Assembly (NCBI GenBank): GCA_020633195.1
Contig: JACKEC010000014.1
Location: 868,001 to 932,000 of the forward strand
DNA from: Sandaracinaceae bacterium
GTDB lineage: Bacteria; Myxococcota_A; Polyangia; Polyangiales; Sandaracinaceae
Direction: 5' to 3'
Length of the DNA: 64,000 nt
The translations under genes were made by a program, and so were the position numbers. Below are positions 1 to 7,698 of the stretch, piece by piece (the stretch's first letter is position 1; each line of letters begins with the position of its first letter). The notes under the pieces were generated by a model. The model worked only from the letters and a program-made list of their open reading frames with translations, searched no databases and was not told the origin of the DNA.

Positions 1-601
1 CGCCGAGCACGGCGTGGACCTGGTGGTGCACTCGGCGACGAAGTACCTCGGCGGGCACAACGACGTCCTGGCCGGGGTCGTCGCGGGCAAGCGAGGCGCC
101 GTGTCGCTCATCCGGGATCTGCGCCACGTCCTCGGCGGCGTGCTCGACCCGCACGCGGCCTACCTCGTCCAGCGCGGCATGAAGACGCTCGCCCTCCGCG
201 TCGCGCGGCAGAACGAGACCGCCCAGGCGCTCGCGCAGGCGCTCGAGGACCACCCGCGCGTGAAGCGGGTCTGGTACCCGGGGCTCGCGTCCCACCCCCA
301 GCACGAGGTGGCCAAGCGCCTGATGTCACCCGGCTTCGGGGGCGTCGTGACGTTCGCGCTCGACGCGGACTGCGACACCACCAGCCGCTTCGTCGACGCG
401 CTCGACATCCCGAAGATCGCGCCCTCGCTCGGCGGGGTCGAGAGCCTCGTCGAGCAGCCCGCGCTGATGAGCTACTACGAGCTCTCGAGCGCCCAGCGCG
501 CCGAGGTCGGCATCCCCGACGAGCTCGTCCGCTACGCGGTCGGCCTCGAGGATCCCGACGAGCTCATCGGCGACGTCCTCCGAGCCCTGTCGCTGCTCTG
601 A
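1..601 (+). CDS. Cystathionine gamma-synthase-like PLP enzyme, C-terminal part
   Basis: This is the C-terminal ~200 residues of a trans-sulfuration (Cys/Met metabolism) PLP enzyme; the gene begins before the window and is in frame from base 2. The PLP-binding lysine lies in SATKYLGGHNDVLAG near the left edge. The tail SLGGVESLVEQPALMSYYELS followed by LVRYAVGLEDPDELIGDVLRAL resembles the plant-type cystathionine gamma-synthase ending (SxGGxESxxxQPAxMSYW) more than the MTH ending of classic MetB, MetC or MGL. The family makes cystathionine from an activated homoserine and cysteine, or cleaves related thioethers. The exact reaction cannot be fixed without the N-terminus. The gene converges on nuoI with 6 nt between the stop codons. 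Confidence 0.85.
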   Translation, partial: AEHGVDLVVHSATKYLGGHNDVLAGVVAGKRGAVSLIRDLRHVLGGVLDPHAAYLVQRGMKTLALRVARQNETAQALAQALEDHPRVKRVWYPGLASHPQHEVAKRLMSPGFGGVVTFALDADCDTTSRFVDALDIPKIAPSLGGVESLVEQPALMSYYELSSAQRAEVGIPDELVRYAVGLEDPDELIGDVLRALSLL

Positions 602-607
602 GAGCCG

Positions 608-1195
608 TCAGTGGTGCCCGGCCTCGCGGGTCACGCCCGGGTGCGACGGGTCGCCCGGCTCGTGGCGCGGGTTCTGGGTGACGTAGCTGCCGTCCTTGCC
701 GGGGATCGACATCAGCGTCTCTTTGTCGAAGATGAAGTGCGCGCGCTCGTGGGAGGCCGGCACGTGGACGCCGGTGTCCATGCGGATCGCGTCGCAGGGG
801 CACGCCTCGACGCAGTAGCCGCAGAAGATGCAGCGCAGCTCGTCGATCACGAACACCTTCGGGAAGCGCTCGAAGCCATAGCGGGCGTCGTCGGGCTCGT
901 ACTCGGCCGGCTCGATGTAGATGCACTGCGCCGGGCAAGCGGTGCTGCAGCAGAGGCACGCGACGCAGCGCGGGGAGCCGTCGGTCCGGTGGGTGAGGCG
1001 GTGCACGCCGCGGAAGCGCTCCGGGTAGTCGCGGACCTCGTCGGGGTACTGAACGGTCGCGATGACCTTGTTCTCCTCCTTGGAGAACGTGTTCTTGAAG
1101 AACCGCCGGACGGTGATCGCGAGGCCCTTGGCGACCTCGGGGAAGTAGGCCTGATCGGAGAGGGTCCGGGCGGGCTTGTGGATCTTGTACGCCAT
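608..1195 (-). CDS. nuoI: NADH-quinone oxidoreductase subunit I
   Basis: This 195-residue protein is the complex I subunit that carries two 4Fe-4S clusters (N6a, N6b) and passes electrons towards NuoB. Two ferredoxin motifs are intact: C77-x2-C80-x2-C83-x3-C87P and C122-x2-C125-x2-C128-x3-C132P. The ATG at 1195 (MAYKIHKPAR) is chosen because the longer in-frame extension runs into nuoH and has no NuoI-like sequence. It is the last gene of the minus-strand run nuoABCDGHI, 8 nt after nuoH. No nuoJ follows; the next gene lies on the other strand. Confidence 0.95.
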   Translation of the reverse strand: MAYKIHKPARTLSDQAYFPEVAKGLAITVRRFFKNTFSKEENKVIATVQYPDEVRDYPERFRGVHRLTHRTDGSPRCVACLCCSTACPAQCIYIEPAEYEPDDARYGFERFPKVFVIDELRCIFCGYCVEACPCDAIRMDTGVHVPASHERAHFIFDKETLMSIPGKDGSYVTQNPRHEPGDPSHPGVTREAGHH

Positions 1196-1203
1196 CGTCA
1201 GTC

Positions 1204-3156
1204 CTACTGGAGCATGAGGATCACGACGCCCGTGACCAGGATGTTCACGAGGGAGAGCGGAAGGATGATCTTCCAGCAGAGCTGCATGGTCTGGTCGTAG
1301 CGGAAGCGCGGGAGCGTCCACCGGACCTGGAGCTGCATGAACATCACGATGGCCATCTTGCCCACGAAGGCGAGGACGCCCATCAGGACGACGATGATGT
1401 GCGGCAGCGGGATGTCGAAGCCGAGGTACTCGCCGAGCATGAAGCCCTGCTCGCTCAGGAACGGCATGTGGTAGCCGCCGAAGAAAAGCGTGACGATGAG
1501 CCCTGACGAGACGACGTGCTCGACGAACTCGCCCGTCATGAACATCAGGAACTTCATGCTCGAGTACTCGAGCATGTAGCCGGCGACGATCTCGGACTCA
1601 CCCTCGGGCGCGTCGAACGGGACGCGCTTCATCTCCGCGATCGACGCGAAGAAGAAGAGGACCAGCGCCAGCGGCTGGATGACGAAGCCCCAGACGTGGT
1701 TGATCTGCCACTCGACCATGTGGTCGAGCAGGAGCGTGCCGTAGGCCATGAAGCAGCCGACGAGCGTCAGGCCGAGGGTGACCTCGTAGCTGACCATCTG
1801 GCTGGCGGCGCGGAGGCCGCCGAGCAGCGAGTACTTGTTGTCCGACGAGTAGCCCGCGATGGCCGCGCCGACGATGCCCGTCCCCGCGATGGCGAAGATG
1901 TAGAGGATGCCGACGTTGATGTTGGCGACCTGGAGGTGGATCGTCGTGCCCTCGGCGCCCGAGCCCTGGCTCCACGGGATGAAGAGCCAGGCCAGCGGAT
2001 CCTCGGACGGACCCCAGTGCAGGTCCGGCCCGAAGGGGATCACGGCGAAGGTCGCGAACGCGGGGATGAGCGCGATGATCGGCGCCGCCGAGTGCAGCAG
2101 CTTGTCCGCGTGCGGCGGGATGAAGTCTTCCTTCCACGCCGTCTTGAGGACGTCGACGGCGGGGTGGATGAGACCGAACACCGTGAGGTGGCCGCGCTTG
2201 TCGACCGAGTTCCGGACGATCCAGCCGAGCGGGATGTGCGTCAGGCCCACCCCGAGCGCGATGATGAACGACCACGTGAGGTACGCGTTGCCGCCCGGCA
2301 CGTGGCTCGGGTCCGCGGCGAGGCGCGCGAACGTGTTCGCCGGGTCCGAGGCGAGCCCGATGATGAGCGTGATCACGCCCGAGAGCGCGCCGACCCCGAA
2401 GAAGTACGCGGCGGCCTCGGCGAGCACCGAGCCGCTCTTGGAGCGAGCCATCGCCGCCCCGACCGCGAGCGCGCCGAGCACCACGAAGATGGCCGCCCCG
2501 GCGTAGGCCATGAGCGTGAAGGTCTGGCCGAGCGCCGCGATCGCCACCTCGGGCGACTGCCCGAGCACGACGTTCATCGCCTCGCGCCGCGCCGCGTCGC
2601 CGCCGTTGGCGTAGTGGAGGATGATCGCGATGAGCACCCAGACGGCGTAGGCCGCGCCGACGCGGCCGAGCACGCCCGCGCCGGTCGCCGCGGGGCCCTT
2701 GACGAACTCGGCGACGCTGAGGCGGTCCTTGAAGGTGACCGCGGTCAGGAACACCACGATGCCGCCGATCTGGGTGAGCCCGGCGAGCAGCGGCACGACG
2801 TCGTAGTACCAGGGGTTGTCGAGCGCGAAGAGCTGGATCCAGGGGCCCACGACGGGCAGCCAGGAGTACGCCATCGTCCCGTGGTCGAGCTGCAGCTGAG
2901 GCTGCCCGAACACCACGTAGAGGGGCGTCAGCGTCCCGTCCATCAGCCAGCCGGCCAGGATGAGCGAGGCGCCCGCCGGCATCACGAGGTTCCACAGCTC
3001 CATCGGGAGCGGGACGCCCGCGCGGACGGGGCCGACGCGGTCCTGGAACATCGCGCTCTGACGGCGCTCGGCCCACACGAGGATCGGGGCGACGCCGCCG
3101 ATCAAAGCGAGGACGAAGGCGATCTTGAGTAGCGTGGAGATGACGAGAAGGAGCAT
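1204..3156 (-). CDS. nuoH: NADH-quinone oxidoreductase subunit H, with large internal insertion
   Basis: This is the complex I membrane subunit at the quinone-binding site. At 650 residues it is far longer than usual NuoH (about 320-430). The first family block, ERRQSAMFQDRVGPVRAG, is at 30-47. The block that normally follows almost at once (Q/HPxADxxK...KEDxxPxxADKxL) appears only at about 331-353 as HPAVDVLKTAWKEDFIPPHADKLLH. Between them lie about 280 extra residues with about six hydrophobic segments (near 52-72, 123-142, 171-190, 212-240, 251-279, 291-313). The rest is normal, including the NuoH block AEMKRVPFDAPEGESEIVAGY. There is no frame break, so the insertion is coding and not an assembly artefact. 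Start ATG at 3156; the gene follows nuoG by 11 nt. Confidence 0.93.
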   Translation of the reverse strand: MLLLVISTLLKIAFVLALIGGVAPILVWAERRQSAMFQDRVGPVRAGVPLPMELWNLVMPAGASLILAGWLMDGTLTPLYVVFGQPQLQLDHGTMAYSWLPVVGPWIQLFALDNPWYYDVVPLLAGLTQIGGIVVFLTAVTFKDRLSVAEFVKGPAATGAGVLGRVGAAYAVWVLIAIILHYANGGDAARREAMNVVLGQSPEVAIAALGQTFTLMAYAGAAIFVVLGALAVGAAMARSKSGSVLAEAAAYFFGVGALSGVITLIIGLASDPANTFARLAADPSHVPGGNAYLTWSFIIALGVGLTHIPLGWIVRNSVDKRGHLTVFGLIHPAVDVLKTAWKEDFIPPHADKLLHSAAPIIALIPAFATFAVIPFGPDLHWGPSEDPLAWLFIPWSQGSGAEGTTIHLQVANINVGILYIFAIAGTGIVGAAIAGYSSDNKYSLLGGLRAASQMVSYEVTLGLTLVGCFMAYGTLLLDHMVEWQINHVWGFVIQPLALVLFFFASIAEMKRVPFDAPEGESEIVAGYMLEYSSMKFLMFMTGEFVEHVVSSGLIVTLFFGGYHMPFLSEQGFMLGEYLGFDIPLPHIIVVLMGVLAFVGKMAIVMFMQLQVRWTLPRFRYDQTMQLCWKIILPLSLVNILVTGVVILMLQ

Positions 3157-3167
3157 CGACGTTCCTC

Positions 3168-4781
3168 TCAGGCCGGCGGAGCCGCCGCCTCTTCACTCGG
3201 TGCGGGGAGAGCCTTGGGCATCGCCGACCGGACGTCGCCGAGGAGCGCCAGGCCGGGGTTCCACCCGAGGAGGTGGCCGATCTCGACGAGCGTGGCCCAC
3301 GCGGGCTGGATGCCCCCGGGCGCCGTCACGGCCTTCTTGAACTGCTGGGCCAGGCCCTTGGCGTTGACGAACGTGCCGCTGGACTCGGCGACGCTCGCGA
3401 CGGGGACCACGATCGAGGCCGCGCTGGTCAGCGGGCCGGCCTCGCTCGTCAAGTTGACGTGCGCACCCGCGCCGGCGCCGCCGAGGTTGGCGAGCGGGGC
3501 GAGCTCGGACTCGTTCAGGTCGGCGAACGCGCCGAGCGAGATCACCGCGGTGACCTCCCCGGAGTCGAGGTCGGCCGCGAGCTTCGAGAGCGCGTCGGCG
3601 CCGCCCGGGGTCACCGCGAGGGCGCCCGCGCGGTTCGGGTTCGCGTCCGCGTTGCGGAGGATGTCGTCGCCGCGCCACGCGGGCTTGCCGGCGAGGTAGA
3701 AGCGCTCCGCGCCGAACAGCTCGCGGGCCATGCGGGCGAGGACGTAGTTGTCCTCGCTCGAGTGCTGGGCGCTGACGACCACGGCGACCTGGCCCTTGGG
3801 CACGCCGCCGAGGGCGGCCGCGGCCGCGTCGATGGCGTCGACCCGAGAGACCTCGGAGACGCGCCCGCCGTCGCGGAGACGACCGGCCACCACGCGGTCC
3901 TCGTGGAACCGCTTGTAGGTCATCATCCCGTCGTCGCACATCCAGAACTTGTTCACGTCCTCGTTGTCGCGGGGACGGAGCCGGTAGACGCGCTGGTAGC
4001 GGGGATCGTGGTCGACCCAGGTGTTGCAGCCCGTCGCGCAGCCGGTGCAGACGCCGGGCGAGGACTTGAGGAACCACACCCGCGCCTTGAAGCGGAAGTC
4101 CTTGCTGGTCAGCGCGCCGACCGGGCAGACGTGCTCCGTCATCAGGGTGTAGTCGTTGTCCAGCTCGCGGCCGGGGCTCACCGTGATCTCGTTGGTGTTG
4201 CCGCGCTCGCGCATGTCGAGCACCGGGTCCTTGGCGACCTCGTCGCAGAACCGGATGCAGCGCGTGCACATGATGCAGCGCTCGGCGTCGTAGACGATGG
4301 TCGGGCCGAACACGACGCCCTTGGGCTTGTGCACCGGCTCGGTCCGCTTGCGCTTGAGCTTCTTCTGCGAGGTGAGCCAGTAATCTTGCAGCTTGCACTC
4401 GCCGGCCTGATCGCAGATCGGGCAGTCGACGGGGTGGTTCAGGAGCAAGAACTCTTGCGTCGTCTCCTGCGCCTTGAGCGCCTGCTCGCTGGCGGCGAAG
4501 ACCTCCATGTCCTCCTGCGCGGCGAGCTGACAGGCGGGCTGGAGCTTCGGCTTCGTCGAAGGGAGGTACTCCTTCTTCTTCTCGTCCCACTTCAGGATCG
4601 GCAGCGCCATCACGCGGCCGCTGCGGACCTCGACGAGGCACATGCGGCAGTTGGCCGCGACGCTGAGGCCCGGGTGCCAGCAGTAGTGGGGGATCTCGAT
4701 CCCCTGGCGCCACGCGGCGCGGATGATGGTGTCCCCCGGCTCGAAGGGGATTTCCTGACCGTCGAGCTTGAACGTGGGCAT
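3168..4781 (-). CDS. nuoG: NADH-quinone oxidoreductase subunit G, short form
   Basis: This 537-residue subunit belongs to the peripheral electron-transfer arm of complex I. An N-terminal 2Fe-2S ferredoxin domain (CRMCLVEV region) is followed by the NuoG His/Cys block PVDCPICDQAGECKLQDYW, a 4Fe-4S block CIMCTRCIRFCDE, HVCPVGALTSKDF, and a further cluster motif CTGCATGC. A truncated molybdopterin-oxidoreductase-like part follows. Family members are commonly 680-900 residues, so the C-terminal domain is short here. The ATG at 4781 (MPTFKLDGQEIPFEPGDT) is used because upstream in-frame sequence lies inside nuoD. It sits between nuoD (2 nt gap) and nuoH. NuoE and NuoF, which usually lie beside NuoG, are not in the window. 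Confidence 0.94.
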   Translation of the reverse strand: MPTFKLDGQEIPFEPGDTIIRAAWRQGIEIPHYCWHPGLSVAANCRMCLVEVRSGRVMALPILKWDEKKKEYLPSTKPKLQPACQLAAQEDMEVFAASEQALKAQETTQEFLLLNHPVDCPICDQAGECKLQDYWLTSQKKLKRKRTEPVHKPKGVVFGPTIVYDAERCIMCTRCIRFCDEVAKDPVLDMRERGNTNEITVSPGRELDNDYTLMTEHVCPVGALTSKDFRFKARVWFLKSSPGVCTGCATGCNTWVDHDPRYQRVYRLRPRDNEDVNKFWMCDDGMMTYKRFHEDRVVAGRLRDGGRVSEVSRVDAIDAAAAALGGVPKGQVAVVVSAQHSSEDNYVLARMARELFGAERFYLAGKPAWRGDDILRNADANPNRAGALAVTPGGADALSKLAADLDSGEVTAVISLGAFADLNESELAPLANLGGAGAGAHVNLTSEAGPLTSAASIVVPVASVAESSGTFVNAKGLAQQFKKAVTAPGGIQPAWATLVEIGHLLGWNPGLALLGDVRSAMPKALPAPSEEAAAPPA

Positions 4782-4783
4782 GG

Positions 4784-6001
4784 CTACCTGTCGCACTCGC
4801 CGCCGATCATGTTGATCGACCCGAACGTGGGGATGATGTCCGCGATCATGTCCCCGAGGAGCATGTCGCGGCAGGCCTGCAGGTTGTACCAGCACGGGGG
4901 CCGGCAGCGGACGCGGTACGGGGTCCCCGAACCGTCCGAGACGATGAAGAAGCCGAGCTCACCGTTGCCCCCCTCGGTGAAGCTGTAGACCTCGCCCGGC
5001 GGGGGCTTGAGGCCCTCCATCACGAGCTTGAAGTGCGCGATCGTGCCCTCGATGGTCGTGTAGACCTCCTTCTTGGCCGGCATCACGTAGCGGAGATCCT
5101 CGCTCATGACGGGGCCCGAGGTGGGCATCTGGTCGAGCGCCTGCCGGATGATCTTCATCGACTGGCGGAGCTCTTCGAAGCGGCAGACGAAGCGATCGTA
5201 GTTGTCGCCGTCGTGCCCGACCGGGACGTCGAAGTCGAACCGGTCGTAGAACATGTACGGGTACGCCTTGCGCACGTCGTAGTCGACGCCGGTGGAGCGC
5301 AGGATGATCCCGGTGCAGCCCATCGCCATCGCGTCGTCGGGGCTGAGGCCGCCGATCCCCTGGGTCCGATCCAGGAAGATCCGGTTCTTCATGAGGAGGG
5401 CTTCGCTCTCCATCATGGCGTGGTCGATCTCGTCGAAGATCGCGAGGGTGCTCTCCTTGAAGCCGTCCGTCGGCGGCGCGGCCATGCCGCCGATGCGCCC
5501 GAAGGAGTGCGTCAAGCGCGCGCCCGTCTCCTGCTCGAGGATGTCCCACACCCAGTCGCGCACCTTGAGGAGCCACAGGAACGGCGTGAACGCGCCGAGC
5601 TCCATCGCGGTGGCGGCGTTGCACGTCATGTGGTCCGAGATGCGGGCCAGCTCGCCGAGCACCGTGCGGTAGTACGTGCAGCGCTCCGGCACCTCGAGGC
5701 CGATCAGCTTCTCCACCGCGAGCGCGAAGCCCACGTTGTTCAGCATCGGCGAGACGTAGTTGAGCCGGTCGGTGTACGGGAACACCTGCGACCAGGTGCC
5801 GCGCTCGCAGCTCTTCTCGAAGCCGCGGTGCAGGTACCCGGGCTGGATGTCGACGTTCATGATGGTCTCGCCGTCGAGGTCGAGGACCATCCGGATCGTC
5901 CCGTGCATCGCCGGGTGCGAGGGACCCATGTTGAGGCGCATGGGCTCCGAGGGCAGCTCGAGCGTGTGCTCGTCCTCGAGCGCTTCGTAATGCGGCTCCA
6001 C
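4784..6001 (-). CDS. nuoD: NADH-quinone oxidoreductase subunit D (49 kDa)
   Basis: This 405-residue subunit forms the quinone-reduction chamber of complex I with NuoB and NuoH. NMGPSHPAMHGTIR near the N-terminus and HLHRGFEK-type sequence (PGYLHRGFEKSCE) are family signatures. The end, CRPPCWYNLQACRDMLLGDMIADIIPTFGSINMIGGECDR, matches the NuoD C-terminus in content. The start is a GTG at 6001. It lies 3 nt after nuoC and 2 nt before nuoG. Length is normal and no residue appears lost. Confidence 0.96.
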   Translation of the reverse strand: MEPHYEALEDEHTLELPSEPMRLNMGPSHPAMHGTIRMVLDLDGETIMNVDIQPGYLHRGFEKSCERGTWSQVFPYTDRLNYVSPMLNNVGFALAVEKLIGLEVPERCTYYRTVLGELARISDHMTCNAATAMELGAFTPFLWLLKVRDWVWDILEQETGARLTHSFGRIGGMAAPPTDGFKESTLAIFDEIDHAMMESEALLMKNRIFLDRTQGIGGLSPDDAMAMGCTGIILRSTGVDYDVRKAYPYMFYDRFDFDVPVGHDGDNYDRFVCRFEELRQSMKIIRQALDQMPTSGPVMSEDLRYVMPAKKEVYTTIEGTIAHFKLVMEGLKPPPGEVYSFTEGGNGELGFFIVSDGSGTPYRVRCRPPCWYNLQACRDMLLGDMIADIIPTFGSINMIGGECDR

Positions 6002-6004
6002 GGT

Positions 6005-6658
6005 CTACTCCTTCTGCCCGTGCTCGGGACCGGCGGAGAGCGACTTGCGCCCTCCGGTCTGCTGGCTGATCGAGGGGGACACCTGGATGTCCTCGCCGGC
6101 GAGGCGGGCGTGCCAGTCGATCCGACCGAAGGGCTGGCCCTCGTCGTCGCCGAACGGCGGCAGCTTCTCGGTGCCCTCGACGTCGCGGTAGGGGACGAGC
6201 GGCTGCGTCTTGCCGATCGGGTAGTCCTTGCGGAGCGGGTGCCCCTCGAACTCCGGGTACATGAGGATGCGGCGCAGGTCCGGGTGCCCCTCGAAGGGGA
6301 TCCCGAACATGTCCCACACCTCGCGCTCGGCCCAGTTCGCGCCGCGCCAGACGGAGGTGAGGCTGTCGACCTTCTCCTTGTCCTTCACGCGGGTGGCGAT
6401 CCGGATCCGGTGCCCCGTCTTCATCGATCGCGCGATCAGCTTCAGCTCGAAGCGCGGCTTCTCGGGCTCGCGCTCCGGGTAGTCGATCGCGGTGATGTCG
6501 ATGATGTGGTTCATCTCGAGCTCGTCCCGAAGGAAGAGCGCGACCTTCTTCCAGTCCTTCTTGGCGACCACCGCCTCGTGGTCCCCGCGGAACTCGCTGG
6601 TCTCGAGGATGACCGCGCCGAGGTCCTTCTGGAGGCGCTCGATGACTTTCTTGCCCAT
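6005..6658 (-). CDS. nuoC: NADH-quinone oxidoreductase subunit C
   Basis: This is the 30 kDa subunit of the peripheral arm of complex I, 217 residues. The family block WxGANWxEREVxDMFGIxFxGHPDLRRIL is present (WRGANWAEREVWDMFGIPFEG), followed by FEGHPLRKDYPIG. It is encoded separately from NuoD, unlike the NuoCD fusion of enterobacteria. Start ATG at 6658, 7 nt downstream of the nuoB stop. The C-terminal tail after the Complex1_30kDa domain is about 60 residues and polar. Confidence 0.95.
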   Translation of the reverse strand: MGKKVIERLQKDLGAVILETSEFRGDHEAVVAKKDWKKVALFLRDELEMNHIIDITAIDYPEREPEKPRFELKLIARSMKTGHRIRIATRVKDKEKVDSLTSVWRGANWAEREVWDMFGIPFEGHPDLRRILMYPEFEGHPLRKDYPIGKTQPLVPYRDVEGTEKLPPFGDDEGQPFGRIDWHARLAGEDIQVSPSISQQTGGRKSLSAGPEHGQKE

Positions 6659-6665
6659 GTCGCGC

Positions 6666-7319
6666 CTACTCCTCCGACTCGACCGGTGACTCGACTCGCT
6701 GCGGCTCGAGCAGCTTCAGGTCGGCCGGCGCCTGCTCGGTCTCGAGGCGCTTCATCTCTTCGGTCCCGAAGTCCACCGTCGAGCCCTTCTGGCGCAGCTG
6801 CGCGAGGCGCGGCAGGTGGGCCGGGGGCACGACGAGCGGGCCCTTCGCGCCCGTCTGGATCTTCTCCTGCAGCAGCATCAGGCCGTCGAACACGGCCTCG
6901 GGCCGCGGCGGGCAGCCGGGCACGTAGACGTCGACGGGGATGATCTTGTCGATGCCGGGGACCGTCGTGTAGTTGTCGTAGAAGCCGCCGCACGAGGCGC
7001 AGGTGCCGAACGCGAGCACCCACTTGGGCTCGGCCATCTGCTCGTAGATGCGGCGCAGCGCGGGGGCCTGCCGCTGGCTGATCGTGCCGACGACCCAGAG
7101 CAGGTCGGCCTGCCGAGGGCTGAACCGCGGCGCCTCGGCGCCGAACCGCGCCATGTCGTAGCGCGGGCCCGCGACCGCCATGAACTCCATGCCGCAGCAC
7201 GCCGTGACGAACGGGTACTGGAACAGCGAGTACTTCTGCGCCCAGCCGAGCAGCTCGTTGAACTTCGTCGTGACGAAGCCCGCGTCGAGCCCCCCGATGA
7301 CCTGCTTCACCGTTCCCAT
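6666..7319 (-). CDS. nuoB: NADH-quinone oxidoreductase subunit B
   Basis: This 217-residue subunit carries cluster N2, the last Fe-S centre before quinone. The four ligands are visible: the adjacent C41-C42 pair (TACCGMEFM), C107 (FGTCASCGG) and C136 (PGCPPRPE). The ATG at 7319 (MGTVKQVIGG) overlaps the end of nuoA by 13 nt, consistent with translational coupling. The ~50-residue tail after the catalytic domain is polar and rich in E/P, with no known function. Confidence 0.96.
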   Translation of the reverse strand: MGTVKQVIGGLDAGFVTTKFNELLGWAQKYSLFQYPFVTACCGMEFMAVAGPRYDMARFGAEAPRFSPRQADLLWVVGTISQRQAPALRRIYEQMAEPKWVLAFGTCASCGGFYDNYTTVPGIDKIIPVDVYVPGCPPRPEAVFDGLMLLQEKIQTGAKGPLVVPPAHLPRLAQLRQKGSTVDFGTEEMKRLETEQAPADLKLLEPQRVESPVESEE

Positions 7320-7666
7320 TCCAACGCTCCCTTCCGCCACGCGTAGACGAGCGTGATTACGAGGACGGCGATGAACAGCACCATCTCGATGAGACCGAAC
7401 CAGCCGAGGGCCCGGAATCGGGCCGCCCACGGGTACATGAACACCGCCTCGATGTCGAAGACGACGAAGAGGATCGCGGTGAGGTAGAACTTCACGCTGA
7501 GCCGCACGTGGCGGCCACCGTCGGTCTCGGAGCCCGATTCGTAGGGGATCAGCTTCTCGGGGGTGGGGTTCTTCTTCCCCAGCACGGTCCCCGCCACGAA
7601 GAGCACGATCGGCACGATGATCGCGATCGCGAGCATGATCAGCACGGGTAGATAGACGGAGAGCAT
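7307..7666 (-). CDS. nuoA: NADH-quinone oxidoreductase subunit A
   Basis: This 119-residue membrane subunit of complex I has three predicted transmembrane helices. The family features PYESG (in KLIPYESGSET) and the acidic helix VVFDIEAVFMYPWA are present. It is the first gene of the nuoABCDGHI run. A TAGAAA hexamer lies 7 nt upstream of the ATG at 7666, so the operon may have its own promoter although the aminopeptidase gene upstream ends only 32 nt away on the same strand. Confidence 0.96.
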   Translation of the reverse strand: MLSVYLPVLIMLAIAIIVPIVLFVAGTVLGKKNPTPEKLIPYESGSETDGGRHVRLSVKFYLTAILFVVFDIEAVFMYPWAARFRALGWFGLIEMVLFIAVLVITLVYAWRKGALEWER

Positions 7667-7673
7667 CGGGGCG

Positions 7674-7679
7674 TTTCTA
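7674..7679 (-). promoter_or_regulatory. Possible -10 element for leaderless nuoA operon
   Basis: TAGAAA read on the minus strand, 7 nt before the nuoA ATG. This spacing would place the transcript start at or next to the start codon. The same arrangement recurs before eight other first genes in this window. No clear -35 was identified. Confidence 0.4.
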
Positions 7680-7698
7680 GACCGGCCTCACCGGGGTT

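Noticed and set aside
5033..6943. Long open frame opposite nuoD/nuoC (636 codons), and similar ones opposite nuoH, the M1 aminopeptidase and the nuoG region
   Set aside because: High G+C makes antisense frames stay open. The translations are Arg/Ala/Gly/Val-rich with no family resemblance, and the real genes on the other strand are certain.
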